Source of the DNA: Marinihelvus sp036351115
GTDB taxonomy: Bacteria > Pseudomonadota > Gammaproteobacteria > Xanthomonadales > SZUA-36
Assembly (NCBI GenBank): GCA_036351115.1
Contig: JAZBOL010000036.1
Location: 1 to 64,000, forward strand
DNA: 64,000 nt
Direction of reading: 5' to 3'
This document shows, piece after piece, positions 33,906 through 42,285 of this stretch. The translations under genes were made by a program, and so were the position numbers. Every line of letters starts with the position of its first letter. The stretch's first letter is position 1. The notes below the pieces were generated by a model, which made no database searches, had not been told where the DNA came from, and saw only the letters and a program-made list of their open reading frames with translations.

Positions 33906-34735
33906 GCGCTGGGCCCATCCGCAAGGCCTACGTGGACACCCCTCTGTCCGCCGGCACGATCCAGACCCATTACCGGGCGGCCGGGGAGGGGGTTCCCCTG
34001 GTCGTGCTGCACCCATCGCCCATGTCTTCGGCCTTCATGGTCCCGGTGATCGACACGGTGTCCGATATCTGCCGGGTTATCGCCCCGGACACGCCGGGTT
34101 ACGGCGCGACCGACGCGCTGACGAAGCCCGGGGACGACCTGTCCCCCTACGTGGACTGGTTGCTTGCTTTCACCGACGCCCTGGGCCTGGACCGGTTTCT
34201 CCTGTATGGCTCCGCCACCGGCGCACAGATTGCCATCGAGTTCGCGCATGCCCATCCCATGCGGCTGCGGCACCTGTTCCTCGACAACGCGGTGCATTTC
34301 ACCGACGCCGAGCGGGCCGATATCCTGGCGCGCTATTTTCCCGACATCTCGCCCCGGGAAGACGGCAGCCACCTCGCCGATACCTGGGCCATGGCGAAAG
34401 GCCTGTTTCGCGGCTTTCCGTGGTACGAAGAACCGGACACGCCGCTACCCGCGCCGCCGCTTGCCGTCGTCCAGGCCACGGCGCTGGCCTACCTGATGGC
34501 GGGGGAAGACTACGCCCGCGCCTACAAGGCCGCTTTTAACAACGAACGGGCCGAACGGGTGCAGTCCCTATCCGTGCCCACGACCATCCTGCGCTGGGCC
34601 GGCAGCCTGTTACGGGAACAGGCCGATCGCCTGGATGACTTCCAGTGGCCATCACACATCACCATGCGGCACAGCGCAGCGCCCGTGGAAGCCAGATTTT
34701 CAGCCTTGCGAACGGCGATTGCCCTAAACTGTTGA
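33902..34735 (+). CDS. alpha/beta-hydrolase-fold protein with atypical elbow
   Basis: 277 residues, GTG start overlapping the preceding stop (GTGA). The fold is evident from LVVLHPSPMSSAFMVPVIDTVSDICRVIAPDTPGYGATD and the elbow segment DRFLLYGSATGAQIAIEFAHAHP. The elbow reads GSATG, so the residue at the nucleophile position is Ala instead of Ser. The oxyanion-region LHPSP resembles LHPLP of the product at 20739-21446. It may have lost hydrolase activity, or act as a C-C bond or lyase-type member with other residues; function unknown. It is the last gene of the monooxygenase-ALDH-oxidase operon. Confidence 0.75.
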   Translation: MSAGPIRKAYVDTPLSAGTIQTHYRAAGEGVPLVVLHPSPMSSAFMVPVIDTVSDICRVIAPDTPGYGATDALTKPGDDLSPYVDWLLAFTDALGLDRFLLYGSATGAQIAIEFAHAHPMRLRHLFLDNAVHFTDAERADILARYFPDISPREDGSHLADTWAMAKGLFRGFPWYEEPDTPLPAPPLAVVQATALAYLMAGEDYARAYKAAFNNERAERVQSLSVPTTILRWAGSLLREQADRLDDFQWPSHITMRHSAAPVEARFSALRTAIALNC

Positions 34736-34780
34736 TGCACCTGGTTGTTGGCGCCCCTGATGGCGCCCCGGAGACCCGCC

Positions 34781-35509
34781 ATGACCCGATGGATCGTCGC
34801 AATTGCGCTTTTCGCAGGCCTCGGCCACAACGGCTGGGCCGAGGACATCACTGTCGTCACCTCCTGGGACCACTACCGGGACCTGATGATCGAGGACGGC
34901 AAGAGCGCTGCCGAGGCAAACCGGCGCATCACCGAAATGCTGAGCAGCCTCAACGGCATGGACCGCGCCGCCGGAGCCGACCGCATCGGTGTCGCAGCGC
35001 CGTCCTTCGAATTCGACGGCTGGCTTAATTCGGAGCCGCTCACCCTCGACGACCTGCGCGGGCAGGTGGTGCTCGTGCGCTGGTGGACGGAGACCTGCCC
35101 GTTCTGCGCCAGCAGTGCGCCGGCGCTCCGGGCGATCAATCAGAGCTACGGACCCCGGGGGCTCACGGTCGTCGGGGTCTACCACCCCAAGGCGAAGCGT
35201 GATTCGGCGCTGGACATGAAACGCGTCGAGCGTGCCGTGAAGGCGCGGGAGCTGGATTTTCCCATCGCCGTCGACTGGGACTGGCGCAACGGCACCCTGG
35301 CGGACTGGTGGCTGACCGGACCGGACCGGCCGGCCACGTCCGTGACTTTCCTGCTGGATAAGCAGGGGGTCATCCAGTACGTGCATCCGGGCATGGAGTA
35401 CCACGAGGCCAACGGGTCCGAGGAGCATGCCCAGTGCGCCAACGACATGGTCGGCATTCGCGCCGCCATCGAGCGCCTGCTGGCCGAGCCGGTCGTCGCG
35501 CAGCGTTGA
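34781..35509 (+). CDS. exported thioredoxin-fold (TlpA-like) protein
   Basis: 242 residues from ATG 34781, with a signal peptide (residues 1-20, cleavage near GWAED). A thioredoxin-like domain follows: VAAPSFEFDGWLNSEPLTLDDLRGQVVLVRWWTETCPFCASSAPALRAI, with the CPFC redox pair (about residues 107-110) and TSVTFLLDKQGVIQYVHPGME after the cis-Pro region. It probably acts as a periplasmic thiol-disulfide protein or peroxiredoxin-like reductase, possibly for cytochrome or exported-enzyme maturation. It has its own start context and is not obviously part of the preceding operon. Confidence 0.83.
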   Translation: MTRWIVAIALFAGLGHNGWAEDITVVTSWDHYRDLMIEDGKSAAEANRRITEMLSSLNGMDRAAGADRIGVAAPSFEFDGWLNSEPLTLDDLRGQVVLVRWWTETCPFCASSAPALRAINQSYGPRGLTVVGVYHPKAKRDSALDMKRVERAVKARELDFPIAVDWDWRNGTLADWWLTGPDRPATSVTFLLDKQGVIQYVHPGMEYHEANGSEEHAQCANDMVGIRAAIERLLAEPVVAQR

Positions 35510-35546
35510 CTGCGCGGACCCGGCAAGTTTTTCCGCGGCCGGGAAT

Positions 35547-36083
35547 GTGACGGCAAAGCCACGATCCGAACTCGTCACGGAGCGCCTGCGTTTGCGCTGG
35601 ATGAACGAGACTGACGCCAGCCTGATGCTGGCCATCTGGAACGATTCGGGTTTCATTCGTTACGTCGCCGACCGGGGAATCCGCACCGAGGCAGAGGCCC
35701 GACAGGCCCTGCGCGACGGCATCCTGAAATTGTACGAGGAACGTGGCTACGGTCCCTACCTTCTCGAGCCCCGGGACGGCGGAGCGCCCATGGGCATCTG
35801 TGGACTGTTCAAGCGCGACAACCTCGACTTTCCCGACCTCGGATACAGTCTGCTGCCGGCATTTCGAGGCAGCGGCCACGCTCTCGAGGCAGCCCGTGCG
35901 GTGCTCGCCCACGCACGGGACGACCTGGGGTTTTCGAGAGTCCTGGCCATCGTGTCACCGTCCAACACGCGCTCGATCCGGCTGCTGAACAAGCTGGGAA
36001 TGGAATTCGAACGGGCTCTGCGGATGCCGGGTGATGAAAAGGACGTCGCGCTGTACGCCACGCCCCTGGCCGTGATGGATTGA
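35547..36083 (+). CDS. GNAT family N-acetyltransferase
   Basis: About 178 residues from a GTG at 35547; ATG 35601 is a later alternative, but the fold begins at LVTERLRLRW. RimJ/RimL-type GNAT: TERLRLRWMNETDASLMLAIWND, then DLGYSLLPAFRGSGHALEAARAVLAHARDDLGFSRVLAIVSPSNTRSIRLLNKLGMEFE. The region around RGSGHALEA is the acetyl-CoA pyrophosphate loop. It acetylates an amine of a protein or small molecule. General gene; no visible tie to the cluster. Confidence 0.87.
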   Translation: MTAKPRSELVTERLRLRWMNETDASLMLAIWNDSGFIRYVADRGIRTEAEARQALRDGILKLYEERGYGPYLLEPRDGGAPMGICGLFKRDNLDFPDLGYSLLPAFRGSGHALEAARAVLAHARDDLGFSRVLAIVSPSNTRSIRLLNKLGMEFERALRMPGDEKDVALYATPLAVMD

Positions 36084-36137
36084 TGCGCATGCCCCTGTTC
36101 CGAATGCCTGGTCCGGGACCTGCGGCATAATCGGTCC

Positions 36138-37673
36138 ATGAACCACGAGACCGTCGAAGCACTGAAAACCTCAGGGGCCTGGCCGCACCCGGTCGCGGGC
36201 CTCGAGCTGATCGAAACGCACTGTTCGTGGGTGTTTCTCACCGGCGAGTTCGCCTACAAAATCAAGAAACCGGTGAACTTCGGCTTTCTCGATTTTTCCA
36301 CCCTGGACAAACGCCTGCACTGCTGCCGCGAGGAACTGCGCCTGAACCGGCGGCTCGCCAGCACCCTGTATCTGGACGTCGTGCCGATCGCCGGCTCACC
36401 GCCTCGCGTCGGCGGCAGCGGCAAGCCCTTCGAGTACGCGGTGAAGATGCGCCAGTTCGACATGGACTGTGGTTTCGATCGCCTGGCTCAGCGGGGCGCG
36501 CTGTCACCCCGGCACATGGACGAGACGGCGTCCGTGCTCGCTGCGTTTCACGCCACCGCGGAGCGCGCCGACGAGGAGTCGGGTTTCGGCTCGCCGGCGG
36601 AAATCGTGGCTCAGGTCCTGGAGAACTTCGACCAGGTCGAGTCCCGTATCGGCGAACAGGCGCCCGGGAGCCTTGGCGGGTTCGAGCGGGCCGCGGCGTG
36701 GAGCCGTTCCGTGTGCGAGACCCACGTCGGGGTGTTTGCCAACCGTCTGGCGGAGGGTTTCGTCCGCGAGTGCCATGGTGATCTGCACCTGCGAAACATC
36801 GTGTGGTGGCAGGAGAAGGTGATCCCCTTCGACTGCATCGAGTTCAATCCGTCGCTGCGCTGGATCGATGTGATGAGTGAACTCGCGTTCCTGCTCATGG
36901 ACCTCGACGATCATGGTCTGCCCGGATTGTCCCAGCGCCTGCTGAACGCCTATCTGGAACTCACGGGTGATTTCGGTGGCCTGGAAGTACTGCGCATCTA
37001 CCAGGCCTATCGCGCCATGGTGCGGGCCAAGGTGGCGAGTCTGCGCCTGGTGCAGCGGGACACGCTCGACGAGGGCGGCGTGGCGGAACTCGAATCCTAC
37101 CTCCGGCTCGCCGCCAGCTATACCCGGTCGCCGGCGCCCCGGCTGGTGATTGCCCACGGGCTATCGGGTTCCGGCAAAACCTATGTCTCACAGAAGTTGC
37201 TCGAGGCGGCGCCGCTGGTGCGGTTGCGCTCGGACGTGGAACGTAAACGGTTGTTCGGACTGTCCCCTACCGAGACGAGTGGGTCAGGCCAGGACGCGGG
37301 CATCTACACGCAGAGCGCCAGCGAGCGAACCTATGAACGGCTCGCGCAGCTGTCGCAAGAGGTGCTGGAGAGCGGCTGGTCCGTGCTCGTGGACGCGACA
37401 TTCCTGAGGCGCCGGGAGCGGGATCGGTTCCGGGCATTGGCCCAGGCCTGCGGCTGTCCCTTCGCCATCATGCACTGCGAGGCGGACATGGCGGTCCAGC
37501 GGGCGCGGGTCCTTGAGCGGGAAGGGGATGCCTCGGAGGCGAATCTCGAGGTGCTCGAGCGTCAGCAGCAGTCGGAAGAGCCCCTCGCAGACGCTGAGCG
37601 GGATGTGATCATCAACGTCGATACCACCGGTGCACCGCGCCTGGACGAACTGGTCGCTTTCCTCGGCGCTTAG
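36138..37673 (+). CDS. APH-like kinase domain fused to P-loop kinase domain
   Basis: 511 residues. The N-terminal two thirds resemble an aminoglycoside-phosphotransferase-like kinase, with the catalytic-loop ECHGDLHLRNIVWW (about residue 211) and the downstream PFDCIEFN. The C-terminal third has a Walker A GLSGSGKT (about residue 342) and resembles gluconate-kinase/zeta-toxin-like AAA domains. This fused protein is widely conserved in proteobacteria as a bifunctional AAA/APH protein, with no established substrate. The length is normal for the family. The start follows a 54-base gap from the acetyltransferase gene. Confidence 0.85.
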   Translation: MNHETVEALKTSGAWPHPVAGLELIETHCSWVFLTGEFAYKIKKPVNFGFLDFSTLDKRLHCCREELRLNRRLASTLYLDVVPIAGSPPRVGGSGKPFEYAVKMRQFDMDCGFDRLAQRGALSPRHMDETASVLAAFHATAERADEESGFGSPAEIVAQVLENFDQVESRIGEQAPGSLGGFERAAAWSRSVCETHVGVFANRLAEGFVRECHGDLHLRNIVWWQEKVIPFDCIEFNPSLRWIDVMSELAFLLMDLDDHGLPGLSQRLLNAYLELTGDFGGLEVLRIYQAYRAMVRAKVASLRLVQRDTLDEGGVAELESYLRLAASYTRSPAPRLVIAHGLSGSGKTYVSQKLLEAAPLVRLRSDVERKRLFGLSPTETSGSGQDAGIYTQSASERTYERLAQLSQEVLESGWSVLVDATFLRRRERDRFRALAQACGCPFAIMHCEADMAVQRARVLEREGDASEANLEVLERQQQSEEPLADAERDVIINVDTTGAPRLDELVAFLGA

Positions 37674-37693
37674 ACAAATTCCGTTACGGCATC

Positions 37694-38269
37694 CTAGTGC
37701 AGGGCCTCCTGCAGCTGGTTCAGCTCGATGGTGAAACCGTCCGGATCCTGCACCGTGCTGACCTTGACACTGATGGAGCTGGTGCCGTCGTAGGACGGGT
37801 AGGTGACCAGCTCCGGCTCCGAGACCACGGTGACGCCTTCGATGGCGCTCGCTTTCGCGAAGGCCTCATCCAGCCGCTCCAGGTTGAAGATCAGTACCGC
37901 CGTGCCCTGGTGAAAGGCCGTGCCTTCCAGGTCGACGACGGGTTTTACGGGCCTGGTGTACTGGAGCAGGCCGAGCACCCCGACGTAATCGTCGTTGGCC
38001 TGCAGGAACACCAGTCGGCGGGCGACGTCTGCTTCTTCGATGGTCGCCGCGTCCCGGGGCGTCAGAACCCAGTTGTCGTAGGTGACCTTCATGCCCAGGG
38101 CGTCCCGGTAGAACGCCAGGGATCGCTCCATGTCGCCGACCACCAGGGTGGTGCGGCGCAGGTCCAGGGGAACGCGCTCTTCCTCCGGGACCGGGGCGGC
38201 GCCGGCGACGCCCGCCCCGGTAAGGGCGAGCGCGCCGATCAGCGCCGCGACGAGGATACCGATCCGCAT
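37694..38269 (-). CDS. exported single-module VOC protein
   Basis: 191 residues from ATG 38269, with a signal peptide (residues 1-25, GVAGAAP). One VOC module: DLRRTTLVVGDMERSLAFYRDALGMKVTYDNWV, ending STVQDPDGFTIELNQLQ. Arg replaces the usual first metal-ligand His (RRTTLVV); the late Glu is kept. It is closest to the cytoplasmic VOC at 23328-23819, so a cytoplasmic/periplasmic pair of the same subfamily exists in this cluster. Its ATG overlaps the stop of the DUF1838 gene by one base (TGATG). Confidence 0.78.
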   Translation of the reverse strand: MRIGILVAALIGALALTGAGVAGAAPVPEEERVPLDLRRTTLVVGDMERSLAFYRDALGMKVTYDNWVLTPRDAATIEEADVARRLVFLQANDDYVGVLGLLQYTRPVKPVVDLEGTAFHQGTAVLIFNLERLDEAFAKASAIEGVTVVSEPELVTYPSYDGTSSISVKVSTVQDPDGFTIELNQLQEALH

Positions 38270-39204
38270 CAATGGCCGCCTTCGGATTGCTGGCCCTCAC
38301 CCCGTGCGTCCAGGATCTTCTTCATGTAGGTCCAGGAGGTTTCGTTCGGGCGCGTATCGTCCACCGGCGGCGGCGCCGTGTACTCGGGGTAGTTGGCCGC
38401 AATTTCCGCTTTCATGGTCTCCGTCAGCTGGTCGAAGGACTCGAGCTTCTTGCCCATGGCGTTGAAATACAGGTTGCCGAAGCGACCGCCCATTTCCATC
38501 CAGGGAAGCCACTGGGAGATGCGCACCCAGGAGACGACGGGGTAGGCCATGTCCAGGTCCGGGTCGAGCAGTTCCTCCATGTCGCCGTTGAAGTCGAAAA
38601 TTTCCGTCGCGTGGTAGGTGCCGCCCACGTACTTCTGGTAATCCCCGCCCAGCACGTTGGTATAGAACAGGGGCACTTCGAAGGGCATGAGCCAGGTGCC
38701 GTTGATCTCCCTGATGGACGCGCCCATGGGGTTGCCGGCCCGGTCGAGGCCGAAGCTCGGCGCCCGCATGTTGACCGGGTCATTGGCCACGTGGATGGGC
38801 TCGAGCTCGGCGCCGGTCCAGGGATTGGTCCAGCTTCGGAGCACCTCGTTCGTCTCCGGGTCGAGATACAGCATGATTTCCCGGGACACCATGCGGTAGC
38901 CGGTTCCTTTTTCCGGGTCCTCCACCGTGGTGCACTGGCGGATGTTCATGCCGTCGAGATTGAACAGGTGCCGGTCGCGTTCGCCGGGCACGCGGGAATA
39001 GGCCTTGCCCTGCCAGGTATACACCACGGGTTTTTCGTCGACGGTGGAGCACTGGATCTTGCGATTGGCCAGGACCGAGCCTTCGGCGGTCATCAGGTCG
39101 ATCTCGTCCGCGACGACGGCGGTCGACGTGGCGCCGAGGGTCGTGGCGACGGCGAGGCCAAGGCTCAGGTTCACGCTGAGCGTGCGGGTGAGGGCGTGTT
39201 TCAT
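38269..39204 (-). CDS. exported DUF1838 family protein
   Basis: 311 residues from ATG 39204 (GAGAGGA upstream), with a signal peptide (hydrophobic residues 7-27, ending VVADE). The mature part contains the DUF1838 pattern: YSRVPGERDRHLFNLDGMNIRQC, REIMLYLDPETNEVLRSWTNPWTG, and VSWVRISQWLPWMEMGGRFGNLYFNAMGKK. The family is found beside catabolic genes for aromatic, terpenoid or steroid-like compounds and has no defined reaction. It lies between two VOC genes, with an 11-base gap to the upstream one. Periplasmic. Confidence 0.8.
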   Translation of the reverse strand: MKHALTRTLSVNLSLGLAVATTLGATSTAVVADEIDLMTAEGSVLANRKIQCSTVDEKPVVYTWQGKAYSRVPGERDRHLFNLDGMNIRQCTTVEDPEKGTGYRMVSREIMLYLDPETNEVLRSWTNPWTGAELEPIHVANDPVNMRAPSFGLDRAGNPMGASIREINGTWLMPFEVPLFYTNVLGGDYQKYVGGTYHATEIFDFNGDMEELLDPDLDMAYPVVSWVRISQWLPWMEMGGRFGNLYFNAMGKKLESFDQLTETMKAEIAANYPEYTAPPPVDDTRPNETSWTYMKKILDARGEGQQSEGGH

Positions 39205-39215
39205 GGGTTTTCCTC

Positions 39216-40085
39216 TCATGGGTTTTGGACCAGGTAGCGCTCACCGGCAGCGCCGGTGGCAAGATGAAAATCGTTCAGTGACCAGGCGCCGGGATCTTGT
39301 TCGGGGGCTGCTGCCCCTTCGGGGTTCCCGTGGCGAAAATGCGCCAGGGCGATGCCGGTCGGTGGGCTGGCGTTCGCGAAAGCGGCGGGGGCCAGTCCAT
39401 CGACCTGGTCGATTTCGATCAGCGTGTTGCCGGGCAGCTGCAGCGTCGCCACGGGATGCGGGTGATCGCGGTCGAGTCCCCGGGCGCCGCTGATCACGGT
39501 GATGCGGGTCTCAAAGCGCAGGCCCTCGGCGCCGGCGCATTGCTCGTAGTGGCCGAGCGCAGCCTCCCGGTCCGGCGCCATCATCACCGGGATGAACAGG
39601 CGATCGACGGGGCAGCGGGCACGCGGCAACTCGAACGGGGGCAGGTCTGCCTTGATCTCCGTGAGGTAGAGCACCTCGCCGCAGGGGCCCACCACCTGCA
39701 TCGCGCGAATCGCTTCGCCCACGGCGAGGTTCGCCGGCGGCCCGATGATGTCGAAGGGACTGTCTTCGAGGGCTTTGCCGAGCGCATCGACATCCCGTAC
39801 GGAAATCTCCAGGGACAGCCAGCCGTAGTGTTCGAACGGCTGTTGCCGCTCGGCATCCGGGTTTTCGATGATTCGCAGCCAGGGCTCGTCCAGCGTGTTG
39901 GCCAGCCAGGCACACGGAGTCCCGCCGAGTTCCGGCCAGCCGAGGGCCCGGGCCTCGGCGTCCGCGAGGACGCCTCGGTGGTGCTCGCGCTGGTGCAGGT
40001 GATCGCAATAACTCGCGGTACACTGCGCCAGGTCGGCGGTCACCAGGGTCGCGCCCTGGACGGGTCCCAGACGGGGAGGGGTCAT
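39216..40085 (-). CDS. two-module VOC-fold protein
   Basis: 289 residues from ATG 40085 (MTPPRLGPVQGATLVTADLAQCTASYCDHL). Two divergent VOC modules; the second begins about CPVDRLFIPVMMAPDREAALGHYEQCAG. The strand-1 His is absent from both. Cytoplasmic. First gene of the leftward VOC-DUF1838-exported VOC operon. The recurrent element at 40154-40173 lies 69 bases upstream, in the gap shared with the nitrilase-fold gene. Function unknown. Confidence 0.7.
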   Translation of the reverse strand: MTPPRLGPVQGATLVTADLAQCTASYCDHLHQREHHRGVLADAEARALGWPELGGTPCAWLANTLDEPWLRIIENPDAERQQPFEHYGWLSLEISVRDVDALGKALEDSPFDIIGPPANLAVGEAIRAMQVVGPCGEVLYLTEIKADLPPFELPRARCPVDRLFIPVMMAPDREAALGHYEQCAGAEGLRFETRITVISGARGLDRDHPHPVATLQLPGNTLIEIDQVDGLAPAAFANASPPTGIALAHFRHGNPEGAAAPEQDPGAWSLNDFHLATGAAGERYLVQNP

Positions 40086-40153
40086 GCACGGCTCCGCGGT
40101 GGTTCGTGGCTTGCGGGACGACCGTCGCCCCGGCACAATCCAAACAGCATAAA

Positions 40154-40173
40154 CATATATGAATATAACTTTT
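40154..40173 (+). promoter_or_regulatory. copy of the recurrent 20-bp operator-like element
   Basis: CATATATGAATATAACTTTT on the plus strand, inside a conspicuous AT-rich patch. It is roughly centred in the divergent gap between the VOC operon (69 bases) and the nitrilase-fold gene (71 bases). Confidence 0.55.
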
Positions 40174-40243
40174 AAAGTATGGCATTTCGGCGTGGTGCGG
40201 AGCAACCCGAATGCCCGCCAGACGAACCGGACAGGAAAACATC

Positions 40244-41329
40244 ATGAGCCTTACTGAGGAAGATCCGGCCGGGCGGCCCGCCGTGGATAGCTACTCGGCG
40301 CTCGCCCTGCAGCTGAGCTGCCACGCGATCAATCGTTGTGACGGGGTCGAAGCCGCACGGGCGCGCATGCAGGAAAATCTGGCCCACGCGGCCGAACGGG
40401 TGCAGGGCAGCCGGCTCTTCCTGGCTGCCTTCGGCGGTGCCGGACCAAGACTGGTGGTCCTGCCGGAGTATTTTCTGACCAGCTTCCCCATGGGCGAGTC
40501 CATCGAAGCCTGGAAGGCGAGAGCGTGCATCGAGCCCGACGGCGCCGAGTATGAACAGCTCGGTCAGATCGCCCAGGACAACGGCCTCTTTCTGTCCGGC
40601 AACGCCTACGAAACCGATCCCCACTTCCCGGATCTGTACTTCCAGACCTCATTCATCATCGACGACGGCGGATCCCTGGTGCTGCGCTACCGGCGCCTCG
40701 TGTCCATGTTCGCGCCCACGCCCCATGACGTCCTCGATGCCTATCTCGATCACTACGGCGCGGACAGTCTCTTTCCGGTAGCCGACACGACCCTGGGCCG
40801 CCTGGCCTGCGTCGCGTCGGAAGAGATTCTCTACCCGGAGATCAGCCGTGCCCTGGCCCTGCGCGGGGCCGAGGTCATCTGCCATTCCTCGAGCGAAGTC
40901 AGCAGCAACCTCGTCACCCCCAAGAACATCGCCAAGCAGGCCAGGGCCTACGAGAACATGGTGTACGTGGTGTCAGCCAACTCGGCCGGCATTCGCGACA
41001 TTGCCCTGCCGGAGTTCTGCGTGGACGGTCATTCCCAGGTGGTGGACTACAAGGGCCGGGTGCTGGCCGAGGCGGCCTTCGGTGAATCACTCAACGGTAA
41101 TGGAGACATCCAGATCGACGCGCTTCGCGCGGCCCGCTCCAAACCGGCCATGACCAACCTGCTGGCCCGTCAACGCCTGGAGCTTTTCGCGCCGATCTAC
41201 GGCGGGGAACCCGTCCACCCCGCCAACGGACTGCTCCACGACGGCGAGGTCCGCGTGCCGGACCGCGCCTGGTTCATGCGCACCCAGGCGGACGTCATCG
41301 AGGCCTTGCAGCGTCGCGGGGTGATCTGA
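40244..41329 (+). CDS. nitrilase-superfamily fold protein lacking Cys and Lys
   Basis: 361 residues from ATG 40244 (AGGAAA upstream). The carbon-nitrogen hydrolase fold is clear: VVLPEYFLTSFPMGE with the catalytic Glu, LVLRYRRLVSMF, GRLACVASEEILYPEISRALALRGAEVI, then ENMVYVVSANSAG. Aligned to nitrilases, the catalytic Lys of YRK is Arg (YRR), and the nucleophile of GxLxCLICWE falls on Ser (ACVASEE); the nearby Cys is at the non-catalytic upstream position. Either it is inactive, or this subfamily uses a different mechanism. It is divergently transcribed from the VOC-DUF1838 operon under the same element. Confidence 0.82.
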   Translation: MSLTEEDPAGRPAVDSYSALALQLSCHAINRCDGVEAARARMQENLAHAAERVQGSRLFLAAFGGAGPRLVVLPEYFLTSFPMGESIEAWKARACIEPDGAEYEQLGQIAQDNGLFLSGNAYETDPHFPDLYFQTSFIIDDGGSLVLRYRRLVSMFAPTPHDVLDAYLDHYGADSLFPVADTTLGRLACVASEEILYPEISRALALRGAEVICHSSSEVSSNLVTPKNIAKQARAYENMVYVVSANSAGIRDIALPEFCVDGHSQVVDYKGRVLAEAAFGESLNGNGDIQIDALRAARSKPAMTNLLARQRLELFAPIYGGEPVHPANGLLHDGEVRVPDRAWFMRTQADVIEALQRRGVI

Positions 41330-41377
41330 CCCGAGTGCCACGGTTCGCCGCTGATCTGCTGCGTCTAATCTCGTCCT

Positions 41378-42166
41378 TCAGGATCCGTCGAGGGTGAGGT
41401 CCATGCGGTACTGGAAACGGTCCGGGTGATAGAACACCTCGAGGTAGTCCATGAGGTGCTCCCCGCCATCGACCTGGTTGTAGGAACGGCGCCGCAGCGC
41501 CAGCAGCGGTGAGCCCACATCGACCCCGAGGGCTTCGGCGGCGTCCGGCGCCGCCGCCACGGCACGCAGCGTCTGCTTCACGTGGGTGATCACCAGGCCG
41601 TTCTCCCGGAAGTATTCCAGGCGGGGCTTCTTCTCGAAAATTTTCGGATTTCGGGGCCGCTTCACCCCGTGGGTCCAGCTCGTGTAATAACCGAAGGGAA
41701 GACCGTCGCGTTCGCGCACGCGGGCGAGGTAGAGCAGGGTCTCGTCCTCGCCGATTTCGAACTCTTCCCGCAGGGCCCGGGGTGGCCGCAGCGTGTCACA
41801 GGACAGGAGCACGGCCTTGGAGCTGAGGGCCATGGTCTCGATTTCCTGCAGCATGCCGGTGAGGGGGGCATGCACCGGCTGCTGCTGGTAGCGGAAGGTG
41901 ACATGCGTGCCCTTGCCGCGCCGTCGTTCCACCAGACCTTCGGCGGCGAGTTCGTCCAGGGAGCGCTTGGCCGTGATCCTGGAGATCGAGAACTCGTCGG
42001 ACAGCTCCTTCTCCGTCGGCAGGCGCATGCCGTCGGCGAAAGTGCCGTCGACGATGCAACCCTTCAACAGGGTGTAGAGCTGGAAGTACATCGGGGTCGG
42101 CGACTCCTTGCTGAGGGTTCGCCGCTGGTGTTCCGTGAATACGGTGCTGAGGTCGATACTGCTCAC
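41378..42166 (-). CDS. GntR-family regulator, HutC/FarR (UTRA) type
   Basis: 262 residues from a GTG with AGGGAAAG upstream. The N-terminal winged helix-turn-helix (about residues 25-92: PMYFQLYTLLKGCIVDGTF, RLPTEKELSDEFSISRITAKRSLDELAAEGLVERRRGKGTHV) is followed by a UTRA effector domain (LLYLARVRERDGLPFGYYTSW, DVGSPLLALRRRSYNQVDG, YLEVFYHPDRFQYRMDL). HutC-type regulators are mostly repressors released by a small-molecule ligand. Two copies of the recurrent 20-bp element lie in its divergent promoter region, the nearer 33 bases from its start, so autoregulation and control of the other copies are likely. Confidence 0.9.
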   Translation of the reverse strand: MSSIDLSTVFTEHQRRTLSKESPTPMYFQLYTLLKGCIVDGTFADGMRLPTEKELSDEFSISRITAKRSLDELAAEGLVERRRGKGTHVTFRYQQQPVHAPLTGMLQEIETMALSSKAVLLSCDTLRPPRALREEFEIGEDETLLYLARVRERDGLPFGYYTSWTHGVKRPRNPKIFEKKPRLEYFRENGLVITHVKQTLRAVAAAPDAAEALGVDVGSPLLALRRRSYNQVDGGEHLMDYLEVFYHPDRFQYRMDLTLDGS

Positions 42167-42198
42167 GCTTCTTTCCCTGAATCGTCAAAAGTCAGAAT

Positions 42199-42218
42199 GA
42201 CATAATGATATATCTTTT
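42199..42218 (+). promoter_or_regulatory. copy of the recurrent 20-bp element before the regulator gene
   Basis: GACATAATGATATATCTTTT on the plus strand, beginning 33 bases upstream of the GntR gene start. It has one of the strongest right halves (TATATCTTTT). Probable autoregulatory site. Confidence 0.65.
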
Positions 42219-42285
42219 GGGGCCGGGTCAATGGGGTTCAACGGGGTGCGAAAGGCGGCCCGGCGAACCCGGTCCAATTGCGTGT

